The translations under genes and the position numbers were made by a program. DNA of 10,978 nucleotides from Bacteroidota bacterium (GTDB lineage Bacteria > Bacteroidota > Bacteroidia > Bacteroidales > UBA10428), in contig JAHEEB010000060.1 of the NCBI GenBank assembly GCA_024640925.1, positions 1-10,978 on the forward strand, read 5' to 3'. The notes beneath the pieces were generated by a model that did no database searches, was not told where the DNA came from, and worked only from the letters and a program-made list of their open reading frames with translations. This document shows positions 1-7,715 of the stretch, piece after piece. Positions within the stretch are counted from its first letter, which is position 1, and the number at the start of each line of letters is the position of its first letter.

Positions 1-1
1 T

Positions 2-97
2 AAGATAGTTTATGAAACATTAAAACAGATTTATCTACGTTTGAAAATGAATGATAAATATGAATTAATGAAACAAAAAATTGCGAATACTCAATAA
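2..97 (+). CDS. 3' end of a gene truncated by the window edge (possible TPR-repeat protein)
   Basis: An open frame enters from the left edge and ends at a TAA at 95-97, leaving 31 codons. The visible tail is helical and rich in Lys, Tyr and Leu, with the pattern TLKQIYLRLKMNDKYELMKQ. Tails of this kind, an LKxIYxRLxMxDKY helix followed by a short Lys-rich end, occur at the C-terminus of Bacteroidota TPR proteins, so a TPR protein is my best guess, from memory of the pattern only. Reality of the frame is supported by the strong hairpin terminator that begins 8 nt after the stop. The start and the rest of the protein lie outside the window, and no function can be assigned. Confidence 0.55.
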   Translation, partial: KIVYETLKQIYLRLKMNDKYELMKQKIANTQ

Positions 98-104
98 ATA
101 ATTG

Positions 105-136
105 AGGGGAGCATAAAATATGTTCCCCTTATTATT
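105..136 (+). terminator. Intrinsic (rho-independent) terminator of the left-edge gene
   Basis: The arms 105-114 (AGGGGAGCAT) and 120-129 (ATGTTCCCCT) form a 10-bp stem with one G-T wobble and a 5-nt loop (AAAAT), followed by the T-rich TATTATTT. It starts 8 nt after the stop at 95-97, as expected for the terminator of that plus-strand gene. The nearest minus-strand stop is at 524, so it is less likely to serve the minus-strand genes. Confidence 0.8.
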
Positions 137-523
137 TACATATATTACTTAACATAATATAAATTATACGACATATATTAATTGTTTTTTTAATGCAATT
201 CTGAGCCTGGTTTAACATATAGTTTTTGAATTCTTTAGTCGCTAATAAGAATATGTAAAACTTTCAATGCACGAATAAGTTACCTAAGAATTGTATGAAT
301 GTTTCGTTTGTCCAAGACAAATTTACGAATAACCAGGTAAAGCCAAGGGTTGAAATTACCAGATTCATTTCATACATTCTCCACTCATTTAATAAATTAA
401 ATATCAATTGCTTAAACAGTTTTTTTAAATTAACAGTTTAAAAATCGAAAATTACTTTAAGCTTCCAACTCATGATGAATATTTTTATACTGAACATTTA
501 ATTATGTTAAGTAAGAAAGGGAA
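137..523. other. AT-rich intergenic gap with no recognisable gene
   Basis: This stretch separates the left-edge terminator from the 3' end of the minus-strand hydrolase gene. The only things seen are short repeats: a 10-bp direct repeat ACATATATTA at 138-147 and 171-180, ACGAATAA at 271-278 and 325-332, AACAGTTT at 415-422 and 432-439, and a small palindrome TTTGTC-CAA-GACAAA near 306-320. A 48-codon plus-strand frame at 295-441 was judged to be chance. A convincing terminator for the hydrolase gene was not found. The nearest candidate is a weak AACAT/ATGTT inverted repeat just downstream of its stop. Confidence 0.6.
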
Positions 524-3358
524 CTATAAAACTTCGATAAGTTCGGATTGAGAAAAATTGTCAGCACAGAAATTAACAATATATAGTCCTGTTTTAATAG
601 AATAATCTGAGGTATTAATTTCCCATTTATGAAAACCGGCTGTTTGGTAACTTGAGAAAGATGCAATTATTTCTCCCAAAGTATTATAGACTTTAATTGT
701 TACATCTGAAGAAACAGGTAATTCGTAATTCAGGTTAATTACAGATGTAGCAGGATTTGGAAATAATTTCAAAGTATATTGGTAATTTTCTGCGGTTTTA
801 TTTAAGTCTGATATATTTTCCTGAAAGTAAAACCAGTTTAGTCTGCAAGCACTTGAGTTTCCAGTTTTAAATATAAGGTATACATCTCTTACTCCGGTTA
901 TTCCATTTACCTGGCACGATTCTGTTATATATGTATTCACATCGCCGGTAGAGCTTATCGTCAATGTTCCTGCAAGTGCACCATTCAGACTATCAAGCAT
1001 AATTTGAATGCTTGAACCATTTAAACTGGTTGCCAATCTGGCATTAAACTGCAATGCCTTTGTGCTAAAGTTTAAATTTTTAAATACTATATAGCTATTA
1101 TTTGCCAGCGAATCAATACTTTGTCCTCCTTCAGAACAAGAAACTAATTCAATCGGCTGAGATTTGTTTTCAAAGTGTTCGGCTTCTGTTAATATAAACG
1201 GATTTTGGCGATACGTTTCTTCAATTATAGCGCCAGCAACATATATCTGACTATCTATACGAATATCATCAGACGAACTTCCAATCATTAAATCTATTTT
1301 TCCGCTTTCAACCAGATAAGCTTTTGATTTGATATCATAGTACGAAAGATCGCTGTGTTTCAATTTAAAACTTACAGTTTTTGTTTCTCCCGATTGCAGG
1401 TTAATTCGTTTAAATCCTTTAAGCTCTTTTACAGGTCTGATAATTGCAGAAGAATCAACATGTACAAAAAGTTGTATAACTTCATCTCCAGCCAATTTAC
1501 CCGTGTTTTTTACAGACAGATTTATTGTAACCGAGTCATATGGATTTAAAGAGGTTGAGTTAAGATTTAGATTTCCGTATTCAAAAGTTGTATAACTTAA
1601 TCCATAACCAAAAGAATATAGCGGAGTACCCTTAAAATACATATAGGTACGGTTATTTTTAATATCATAATCGTTTATGGGAGGTAATTCTGAGGCGGAT
1701 TTATACCATGTTGTGCTTAATCTGCCTGCTGGATTATAATTACCAAAAAGAACATTTGCTATAGCTGTACCTTGTGACTGGCCGTTGTACCATGCCGAGA
1801 TAATTCCTGGAACACTATCCTGAACCCAGTTTATAGAAAGTGAAAATCCTGTCACCAATACAACTATAGTTTTAGGATTTGCCTTATAAACAGCGCGTAT
1901 AAGCTTCTCCTGTGAACCAGGAAGATCCAATGAGGCACGGTCAGTTCCTTCGTCTGCTACATTCAAATCTGTACCACAAACTACAATAGCAATATCGGAT
2001 GATTTTGCATAATTCACTGCCAAATCGAGTTCTGTTTGATTTATGGCTCCGCTTATAGAACATCCATAGGCATAGTTTACGGTTTTATTAATCATCATGG
2101 ATTTAATGCCTTGCAAGGGGCTCACCGATACTGCAGGAGTTCCACTGTACCCTCCAAGCTGCACAGTGTTTGCGTTAGGACCAATTACAGCAACGGATTG
2201 AATGGAATCAATGTTCAGAGGCAGAATTGATTGTTCGTTTTTCAAAAGAACGATAGCTTCGTTAGCAGCCTTAAGGGAAAGATCCCTGAATTCAGAACAA
2301 TCGAGCCGGGAACTTGGTATGGTGGAATATGGGACAGTTGATTGGTCATCAAACTCACCAAGAAAAAATCTGGCTTTAAAAATTCTTTTTAGCGCTGTAT
2401 CTATATCTTCTTCATTCAATATGCCACTTGTTATTGATGATTCAGAATAATTTGAGTAAGTAGTGCCACAATTTAAATCTGTGCCATTTTTTAAAGAAAT
2501 TGCGGTTGCCTGTGACGGATTTGAAACATAATGGTGAGCACTACTGATATTGTTAATTGCACCACAATCAGAAACCACATATCCTACAAAAGCCCATTCA
2601 TTTCTGAGAATGTTGGTCAATAATGTACGATTAGCAGGGCAAGGAACTCCATCTATAGCATTATAAGCACTCATTACCGAAAAAACCTTAGCTTCTTTGA
2701 CACATGACTTAAAAACAGGAAGGTAATATTCTCTAAGGCTTCGTTCATCTGCATTTGATGATGCATAATAGCGATCAGCTTCTACGTTATTACAAGCAAA
2801 ATGCTTAACTGTGGCCACAGTCTTCAGATATTTTTTATCGTTGCCCTGCATTCCTTTAACGAAACTTAAAGCTATTTGAGTAGCAAGGTATACATCTTCG
2901 CCGTAATTCTCCTCTGCCCTGCCCCACCTCGGATCCCTGGCCATGTTGATAGTTGGGCTCCAATATGTTAATCCTTTTCCATTTAAATTATGTTTTACTC
3001 TTGCTTCATCAGAAATTGCTGATGCAACATTGTAGACTAATTCAGGATCCCAGGTTGAAGAAAGTGCAATTGCCTGAGGAAATGAAGTTGCTAATCCTGA
3101 ACGGGCTATACCATGCAGAGCTTCACTCCAGTATTCATATGAAGATATACCCAATCTTGAAACAGCAGGTGCACTATTTCCCAATTGAGATATTTTTTCA
3201 GATAAAGTCATTCTTGAGATCAGATCATTTACTCTCACATCAAAAGAAAGCGCAGCATTCTGATAAGGTAATATCGTTTGTGCCATAGATGATTGAGCTG
3301 TTAAAAACACAAAATATACCTTAATCAGATTATTTAAAAAACGAATATTTTTTTTCAT
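524..3358 (-). CDS. Secreted family 3 glycoside hydrolase (beta-xylosidase-like) with CBM6-like and T9SS sorting domains
   Basis: Likely an exo-acting beta-glycosidase that removes sugars from the non-reducing end of plant-type oligosaccharides. Domains in the 944-aa product: signal peptide 1-26 (cleavage after SMA); GH3 N-terminal barrel about 40-335; GH3 C-terminal domain about 367-590; FnIII-like domain about 607-695; CBM6-like carbohydrate-binding domain about 721-846; T9SS type A sorting domain about 861-944, opening with LFPNPA. Visible motifs are WSEALHG (77-83), DPRWGR (142-147), KH (185-186) and VVSDCGAI (261-268), where D264 is the expected nucleophile. The SDC form, as opposed to SDW, is typical of xylosidase/arabinosidase-type GH3 enzymes. 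E470 in DEGTDR is the likely acid/base. The sorting domain predicts export by T9SS to the cell surface or medium. The ATG at 3358 directly precedes the signal peptide. The gene lies 76 nt after a histidine kinase gene on the same strand, with no SusC/SusD pair in view. Beta-glucosidase or alpha-arabinofuranosidase activity cannot be excluded. Confidence 0.93.
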   Translation of the reverse strand: MKKNIRFLNNLIKVYFVFLTAQSSMAQTILPYQNAALSFDVRVNDLISRMTLSEKISQLGNSAPAVSRLGISSYEYWSEALHGIARSGLATSFPQAIALSSTWDPELVYNVASAISDEARVKHNLNGKGLTYWSPTINMARDPRWGRAEENYGEDVYLATQIALSFVKGMQGNDKKYLKTVATVKHFACNNVEADRYYASSNADERSLREYYLPVFKSCVKEAKVFSVMSAYNAIDGVPCPANRTLLTNILRNEWAFVGYVVSDCGAINNISSAHHYVSNPSQATAISLKNGTDLNCGTTYSNYSESSITSGILNEEDIDTALKRIFKARFFLGEFDDQSTVPYSTIPSSRLDCSEFRDLSLKAANEAIVLLKNEQSILPLNIDSIQSVAVIGPNANTVQLGGYSGTPAVSVSPLQGIKSMMINKTVNYAYGCSISGAINQTELDLAVNYAKSSDIAIVVCGTDLNVADEGTDRASLDLPGSQEKLIRAVYKANPKTIVVLVTGFSLSINWVQDSVPGIISAWYNGQSQGTAIANVLFGNYNPAGRLSTTWYKSASELPPINDYDIKNNRTYMYFKGTPLYSFGYGLSYTTFEYGNLNLNSTSLNPYDSVTINLSVKNTGKLAGDEVIQLFVHVDSSAIIRPVKELKGFKRINLQSGETKTVSFKLKHSDLSYYDIKSKAYLVESGKIDLMIGSSSDDIRIDSQIYVAGAIIEETYRQNPFILTEAEHFENKSQPIELVSCSEGGQSIDSLANNSYIVFKNLNFSTKALQFNARLATSLNGSSIQIMLDSLNGALAGTLTISSTGDVNTYITESCQVNGITGVRDVYLIFKTGNSSACRLNWFYFQENISDLNKTAENYQYTLKLFPNPATSVINLNYELPVSSDVTIKVYNTLGEIIASFSSYQTAGFHKWEINTSDYSIKTGLYIVNFCADNFSQSELIEVL

Positions 3359-3371
3359 AATATAACTTGCT

Positions 3372-3392
3372 TTAATTAAGTTAATTAATTAA
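3372..3392. repeat. Tandem TTAATTAA palindromes upstream of the hydrolase gene
   Basis: TTAATTAA occurs at 3372-3379, 3381-3388 and 3385-3392, that is, two palindromic units with a 9-bp period plus an overlapping third. The cluster lies 14-34 bp upstream of the hydrolase ATG, inside the 76-nt gap after the kinase gene. It could be an operator or a melting-prone promoter element, but in DNA this AT-rich it may be chance. No TAnnTTTG promoter box is visible on the minus strand in the same gap. Confidence 0.35.
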
Positions 3393-3434
3393 AAGAAGAG
3401 ATGTTTATGTTTAAATAAAATAAGTATATAATTA

Positions 3435-5351
3435 CTATGAAATCTTTTCAAGAATTTTCTCATTTGCAGGGAATAATAAATAAAAAGTAGTACCCTCATT
3501 AAGTTTGCTGTTAACCGAGATAGATCCATGATTTTGTTTAACAAATTCATGTACTAAAGAAAGACCTAGTCCTGTACCTTTCTCTCCCAAGGTGCCCCAA
3601 GTACTTTTCATTTCACGAAGCTCGAATAACCAGGGAATCTTATCTTCAGGTATCCCTACTCCATTATCAGCAAAGCATATTTCTGCATATCCATCGGATG
3701 TTAAAGAGCTTGAGACAGTTAGGGTGCCTTCAGGTTTTGTAAACTTAATCGAATTGCTAATTAAATTTCTAAATATCAACGAAATACAATTTTTGTCAGC
3801 ATCAATTACCAGGTTGTCAGCTAAATGAAGCCTTATATTTATTTTTTTAGTGAGAGCAACATAAGAAAACAACCTGACTACATCGTGGATTAAGCTTTTG
3901 GTATCGATAGCCTCGGGGTTAAAACTCATTTTTCCCTGTTGGCTTTGTGCCCAGTTAAGCAAATTATCTAATAATCCGGTTAGTGTGAAAACAGTGTTAT
4001 CGACAAAATCTAATGCCTTTACCATAAGTTCGGTATTATCTGTTTCAATACTCTCCTTAATAAGTGTGGAAATTCCGCTAAGGGCACTGATAGGACTTTT
4101 TAAATCGTGCGATATGATGGAGAAAAATTTATCCTTTATACGATTAAGGCCTTCCAGTTCTGAGCTTTGAATCTCCAGTTGTTTCCTACGTTCATCTAAC
4201 TTAAGCGACAAATGCCTGGTTCTTAAAAGGTTTGAATGATAAATATGAATAAACCAGGAAGCAAGAATAATGATGAGTAACAACCCGACAATAATAATTA
4301 ATTGAATTGTTTTATTTTTCTGAAGAATGTCAACTTCCTTCTGTTTATTCGAAACCTCAAATTCCGTGCGTAAATCAGCCATTTTTTGAGTTGTTTCGAT
4401 GTTTCTTATACTATCGCAATAGGCGATAAACATCGATTTATAAAAAAAAGCACTATCGAAATTATGTTTTATGGCATATAATTCAGAAAGATGGTCAGTG
4501 GCATCTCTTTTTAGTTCTTTAATGTTATATTTATTTGCCATATGAAAGGCTATAAATGCATAATCCACAGCTTTTTGAATTTCTCCTTTTTGCTGAAGAA
4601 CATAGGAATATTCTAACATAAAATCAGCAATGGCAAAATCATCTCCATAAATTTTAAGTATATCTATTGCCTTAAGCAAGTGTTTTTCAGCCTTATCATA
4701 TTCATTTTTCTTCGAATAAACCAAGCCTGAATTTCCTATACAATAGGCAAAACCCTCCGTTTGTTTAAGTTTTTTATAAATAACAGCGGTGGAAGAAAAA
4801 ATAGTTAACGCTGAATCATATTGTCCAATTCTGTAATATTCATAGCCCAAATTATGCATTGCCGATGCCAACCTTACAGAATCTTTCTCTTTGCGGAAAA
4901 TATCAATTGCCTGGTTTATGTAATATTTAGTATTTGAATGATTTTGTTGACTGATATAAGCTTCAGATATATACGAATACACGGTTGCCAGGCCTATGTT
5001 ATTCTTGTCTGATTTATATAATTCGGCAGCTTGCATAAAATTCTCCAGTGCCAGCACAGCTTTACCTGATTGAAGGAATCCAACTCCCCGTGAAACAAGC
5101 GGACGAGCTTGACTAATTTCTAACTCTTCTGCCAGAAGAATTGCCTGATCACTAAATTTAACAATGATATCAGCATCAGCAGAATTTTCAGCAATCTGAC
5201 AACAAAGTTCATATTTTTCGATATCGTTCTTAAAAAGATTGTGGTTCAATCTGAACAATAAACTGTCGGTTAGCGGTTGATTTACAGCTAAAACGATATT
5301 GTTTCCAACGAAAAAGAAAAGAATGATGAATGAATGAATGCGATAAAGCAT
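3435..5351 (-). CDS. TPR-containing membrane sensor histidine kinase without a receiver domain
   Basis: A sensor kinase of 638 aa that would autophosphorylate on His and pass the phosphate to a response regulator. Order: signal peptide or N-terminal anchor 1-23; TPR-type helical pairs about 80-310, for example the unit around 160-195; juxtamembrane helix about 320-348; TM segment 349-370; coiled coil about 375-405; HisKA dimerisation/phosphoacceptor domain about 405-472 with SIISHDLKSP (H415 is the phospho-His); HATPase about 515-628 with N-box NLISNSIKFT (N533), G1 box DNGVGI (562-567) and G2 box GTGLGL (592-597). All catalytic boxes look intact. The TPR region should face the periplasm and the kinase the cytoplasm. 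The ATG at 5351 lies 5 nt after the stop of the upstream 120-aa gene, so the two are probably co-transcribed. No receiver domain is fused and no response regulator is encoded in the window, so its partner is unknown. The divergent LuxR-type TPR protein is a possible functional partner but cannot accept phosphate through a classical receiver. Confidence 0.93.
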   Translation of the reverse strand: MLYRIHSFIILFFFVGNNIVLAVNQPLTDSLLFRLNHNLFKNDIEKYELCCQIAENSADADIIVKFSDQAILLAEELEISQARPLVSRGVGFLQSGKAVLALENFMQAAELYKSDKNNIGLATVYSYISEAYISQQNHSNTKYYINQAIDIFRKEKDSVRLASAMHNLGYEYYRIGQYDSALTIFSSTAVIYKKLKQTEGFAYCIGNSGLVYSKKNEYDKAEKHLLKAIDILKIYGDDFAIADFMLEYSYVLQQKGEIQKAVDYAFIAFHMANKYNIKELKRDATDHLSELYAIKHNFDSAFFYKSMFIAYCDSIRNIETTQKMADLRTEFEVSNKQKEVDILQKNKTIQLIIIVGLLLIIILASWFIHIYHSNLLRTRHLSLKLDERRKQLEIQSSELEGLNRIKDKFFSIISHDLKSPISALSGISTLIKESIETDNTELMVKALDFVDNTVFTLTGLLDNLLNWAQSQQGKMSFNPEAIDTKSLIHDVVRLFSYVALTKKINIRLHLADNLVIDADKNCISLIFRNLISNSIKFTKPEGTLTVSSSLTSDGYAEICFADNGVGIPEDKIPWLFELREMKSTWGTLGEKGTGLGLSLVHEFVKQNHGSISVNSKLNEGTTFYLLFPANEKILEKIS

Positions 5352-5356
5352 TTTAT

Positions 5357-5719
5357 TTATTGAGGGGGTTTTATACGAATTACCGGATCAACAGATAGTT
5401 TAGTTCCATCAGTCAGAACATAATCAATACCATAAGCTTCTTCACCTTCAACATCACTTCCAAGTTTAATTCTCATGTTTTTGCTTAATATGGCTTTTGA
5501 AGGATCAACACAAAAAACATTTCTCTTTCCGGTTTTAGAATAAATTTTAGCAATACTTTTAATGCCACTGCAACAATCTAAAGCCCAAATGATCTTAGTA
5601 CCCTGGGAGACTTCTGTTATCAGATCGTCGATTCCGCAATTACGGTTAGAATCAAAAAGCGAGAGTCTTTTTTTTCCATCCTGTTCAATGGATCGTAGGT
5701 AAATAGTTACACATTCCAT
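5357..5719 (-). CDS. Small cysteine-rich protein of unknown function, coupled to the histidine kinase gene
   Basis: I do not recognise this 120-aa protein. It has no signal peptide or TM segment and is probably cytoplasmic. The alternating hydrophobic pattern suggests a mostly beta-strand fold. Conserved-looking elements are TKIIWALDCCSGIKSIAKIY (41-60), Y96-G-I-D-Y100 and a C-terminal TDGTKLSVDPVIRIKPP (103-119). The strand and DPxIxIxPP ending loosely recall the beta-sandwich of PixA/AidA inclusion-body proteins, but this is only a resemblance. It contains five cysteines (3, 28, 49, 50, 70), many for its size. I chose the ATG at 5719 over a TTG at 5749 that would add ten residues, because the extra residues have no clear character and ATG is the stronger start. 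Its stop lies 5 nt before the kinase ATG, so the two genes form an operon. An accessory or signal-modulating role for the kinase is inferred only from this position. Confidence 0.75.
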   Translation of the reverse strand: MECVTIYLRSIEQDGKKRLSLFDSNRNCGIDDLITEVSQGTKIIWALDCCSGIKSIAKIYSKTGKRNVFCVDPSKAILSKNMRIKLGSDVEGEEAYGIDYVLTDGTKLSVDPVIRIKPPQ

Positions 5720-5791
5720 ATTAATTTGAGTTAAGTTTAGAATAGACAAGGATTGAATGTTTTACGAAAATAAACAATCAAAGTGTGGTTA

Positions 5792-5813
5792 AAAAATAAA
5801 GCTGGTTATTTTT
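5792..5813. repeat. Small inverted repeat in the divergent intergenic region
   Basis: AAAAATAA (5792-5799) and TTATTTTT (5806-5813) are perfect 8-bp inverted arms around a 6-nt loop. It lies between the divergent starts at 5719 (minus) and 5950 (plus). It could be a regulator site. Its pure A/T composition makes chance a real possibility. Confidence 0.25.
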
Positions 5814-5820
5814 ATTGATA

Positions 5821-5853
5821 TCCGAGAAAAAAGCTTCATTTTCCGAAAAAAAC
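5821..5853. promoter_or_regulatory. Direct repeat TCCGA-A-rich, 21-bp spacing, in the divergent promoter region
   Basis: Two copies of TCCGA followed by an A-rich run (5821-5832 and 5842-5853) sit in the same orientation with a 21-bp repeat distance, which is two helical turns. They lie about midway between the divergent starts at 5719 and 5950. Spacing by whole turns in a divergent control region is typical of sites bound by a dimeric regulator. No regulator can be assigned. Around this region, the nearest match to the Bacteroidota -7 box for the plus-strand gene is TATCTTAG at 5882-5889 (one mismatch, no TTG upstream at the right distance). Confidence 0.35.
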
Positions 5854-5949
5854 TCATGAGGGTGAATTCAGGCTAAACATTTATCTTAGCATAATAAACC
5901 TAAATTCTTCTTCTATTGATTGTTTTGGAATAAACTAAAACTATCTGCC

Positions 5950-7632
5950 ATGCTTTCTAAATTTCCAATTATTACCTTAAAATATTCGACCATAAATTTG
6001 TATAAATATTATATCTCATTGCTATTCATTATATTAATCCAAATTATCTTTCAGAAGAGTGTTCAGGCTCAAAAAAACGATCTGTCAGAAATGAATAAGT
6101 TACTTTATGAATCAAAAACGGATTCTTCGCGGATAAATATAATGATTAAAATCTCGAACTATTACTTCTCTAGAAATGTCGATTCCTCTCTTGTTTATGC
6201 TAAAAAAGCCTATAATCTATCGAAAAACAATAAGAATTACAAGTTACCCGAAGCAGCAAAATCTATTGGAAATTCATATAGTCTGGAGGGTGATTTTGAC
6301 AAGGCGATTGAATATGAAATTGAAGCCTATAATGTGGCAAAGAAACAAAATGTCGAGAAACTTTATGCGCCAATACTTTGCGATATCGGATCGGATTATT
6401 TGATGTTAAATGATAATGAAATGGCTATGAAATACTTGAATGAAGCGCTCAAAGTATGTGTCGATTACAGAGGCTATGTTGTTACATTGGCTAATATTGC
6501 TCAGGTATATGCCGGAACTGACAGATATACTGAGGCTCATGGAAACTATGACAGAGCACTTCAAATGGCCCAAAAGGAAAACAACATAAGGGACATGGCT
6601 ATAATCTACAATCGTAAGGGAAATCTATACCTTATGGAAGAACAATATGATAAGAGTCTTGCTTATTATGAAAAGTCTATTAAAATGCTCGATACCACCG
6701 ATTTATATTACATTGTATGTGGACTTCGGGGAATTATCGAGAACCATATTGTTTCGCGCAGATATAATAAAGGGCTTGAAGTCGCCAAAATTGCTGATTC
6801 CCTTGCAAGAAAGGGTGGTTTTATGAGTGAAGCTAAATTAATAAATTTGTTTACATCCGAACTTTATGATTCCCTTCGAAACTATTCAAAATCATTGTAT
6901 TATTATAGAATTTATTACGCATTAAACGACTCTCTTTTTAATTTGGAAAAAAGCAAAAGAATGAATTTTCTTCAAACCGATTTTGAAACCAAACAAAAAG
7001 AGATGGAACTAAATTTGCTTAAAGATAAAGCTGTTCTAAATAAAAGACTGAGTATTATTTACTTGTTAGTATGCACTTTAATAATTGTAGTCTTGTTCCT
7101 TCTCCTTAAAAATATACGGCAGAAAAATAAAATTCTTCTTATTGAAAAGGAAAAGAATATACTTGAAAAACAAAAGTTAGAGTTTGATTTACATGAAAAA
7201 AATCGTGAAATTTTAACACATTCTATGCAAATCCATCAACAGAAAGAAGTGTTTTCAAACATAAATTCTAAACTTATTACAATTCTGAGGCTCGAAGATC
7301 CTGATAAAATAAAAAATTCGGTAAACCATCTGAATTCAGAAGTAAAAAAATCGATGGATTTGAGTGATGACTGGGATCAAATAAAAATACATTTTGATAA
7401 AGTACATCCTGATTTCTTTCACACTCTAAAAAAAGATTATCCTGATTTGTCTGTTAATGAATTAAAGCTTTGTGCCTACACCAAGTTAAAATTCAGCAAT
7501 AAAGAAATCAGCCGGCTGTTTAACATAAACTCTTCCAGTGTTCATATTGCCAGGTACAGGCTTAAGAAAAAAATGAATATGCCTGAAGAAATAAATTTTG
7601 ATGAGTATATCTTAAAAAGAATTATTCAATAG
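5950..7632 (+). CDS. TPR/one-TM signalling protein with C-terminal LuxR-type helix-turn-helix
   Basis: A predicted membrane-linked transcription regulator of 560 aa. Order, numbered from the ATG at 5950: signal peptide 1-40 (hydrophobic core in 20-35, cleavage near QAQ); TPR repeats about 60-320, with typical units around A121-GNSYSLEGDFDKAIEYE-like and NRKGNLYLMEEQYDKSLAYY (221-240) segments; TM about 366-386; coiled coil about 387-435; LuxR/GerE-like helix-turn-helix about 498-542, with LSVNELKLCAY, SNKEISRLFNI and SSSVHIARYRLKKKM covering its helices. TPRs should lie in the periplasm and the DNA-binding domain in the cytoplasm, a layout common in Bacteroidota. There is no receiver or kinase domain. 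I preferred this ATG to a TTG at 5920 that adds ten residues of no clear character. It is divergent from the 120-aa/kinase operon and resembles that kinase in sensor layout. Its target genes are not known; the neighbouring operon and hydrolase are candidates. Confidence 0.9.
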   Translation: MLSKFPIITLKYSTINLYKYYISLLFIILIQIIFQKSVQAQKNDLSEMNKLLYESKTDSSRINIMIKISNYYFSRNVDSSLVYAKKAYNLSKNNKNYKLPEAAKSIGNSYSLEGDFDKAIEYEIEAYNVAKKQNVEKLYAPILCDIGSDYLMLNDNEMAMKYLNEALKVCVDYRGYVVTLANIAQVYAGTDRYTEAHGNYDRALQMAQKENNIRDMAIIYNRKGNLYLMEEQYDKSLAYYEKSIKMLDTTDLYYIVCGLRGIIENHIVSRRYNKGLEVAKIADSLARKGGFMSEAKLINLFTSELYDSLRNYSKSLYYYRIYYALNDSLFNLEKSKRMNFLQTDFETKQKEMELNLLKDKAVLNKRLSIIYLLVCTLIIVVLFLLLKNIRQKNKILLIEKEKNILEKQKLEFDLHEKNREILTHSMQIHQQKEVFSNINSKLITILRLEDPDKIKNSVNHLNSEVKKSMDLSDDWDQIKIHFDKVHPDFFHTLKKDYPDLSVNELKLCAYTKLKFSNKEISRLFNINSSSVHIARYRLKKKMNMPEEINFDEYILKRIIQ

Positions 7633-7635
7633 GTT

Positions 7636-7657
7636 TTTATTCCTTTTTTAGGGTAAA
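7636..7657 (+). terminator. Possible weak terminator hairpin after the LuxR-type gene
   Basis: The arms 7636-7644 (TTTATTCCT) and 7650-7657 (AGGGTAAA) can pair with one wobble and one bulge around a T5 loop, 3 nt after the stop at 7632. The sequence after it is T-rich but lacks a clean T-tract, so efficient termination is uncertain. Confidence 0.3.
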
Positions 7658-7694
7658 TATTAGTTTTATTGTAGAATAAAGATCAAAATTTTGC

Positions 7695-7715
7695 TTTTGT
7701 ATAGGTTTTGTATAG
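7695..7715. repeat. 11-bp tandem repeat TTTTGTATAG
   Basis: TTTTGTATAG occurs at 7695-7704 and 7706-7715, an exact 10-bp unit with an 11-bp period (one helical turn). A third partial copy, TTTTGT, starts at 7724. The repeats overlap the -33 region of the predicted promoter of the 7801 gene, so they could be a binding site or simply duplicated TTG promoter boxes. Confidence 0.5.

Noticed and set aside
306..320. TTTGTC-CAA-GACAAA palindrome
   Set aside because: Six-bp arms with a 3-nt loop, no T-tract and no gene end next to it. It is too small to call a terminator or operator.
295..441. A 48-codon plus-strand frame in the left intergenic gap
   Set aside because: No recognisable domain, no clear promoter, and its composition matches AT-rich chance frames. 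Short repeats (AACAGTTT twice) lie inside its end.
2953..3288. Opposite-strand open frame (111 codons) within the hydrolase gene, with similar shorter ones at 1355-1549, 2036-2230 and 2202-2450
   Set aside because: They overlap a well-supported GH3 gene whose catalytic motifs are intact, and their translations show no domain.
3592..4170. Opposite-strand open frames within the histidine kinase gene
   Set aside because: They lie antisense to the intact HisKA and HATPase regions and are coding shadows.
5720..5749. TTG start adding ten residues to the small cysteine-rich protein
   Set aside because: The internal ATG at 5719 is a stronger start, and no ribosome binding site favours the TTG.
5920..5949. 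TTG start adding ten residues to the LuxR-type TPR protein
   Set aside because: The ATG at 5950 gives a complete signal peptide, and the added residues do not improve it.
5950..7632. Reading the LuxR-type protein as the kinase's classical response regulator
   Set aside because: There is no receiver domain or phospho-acceptor Asp region. The N-terminus is an exported TPR domain followed by a TM segment.
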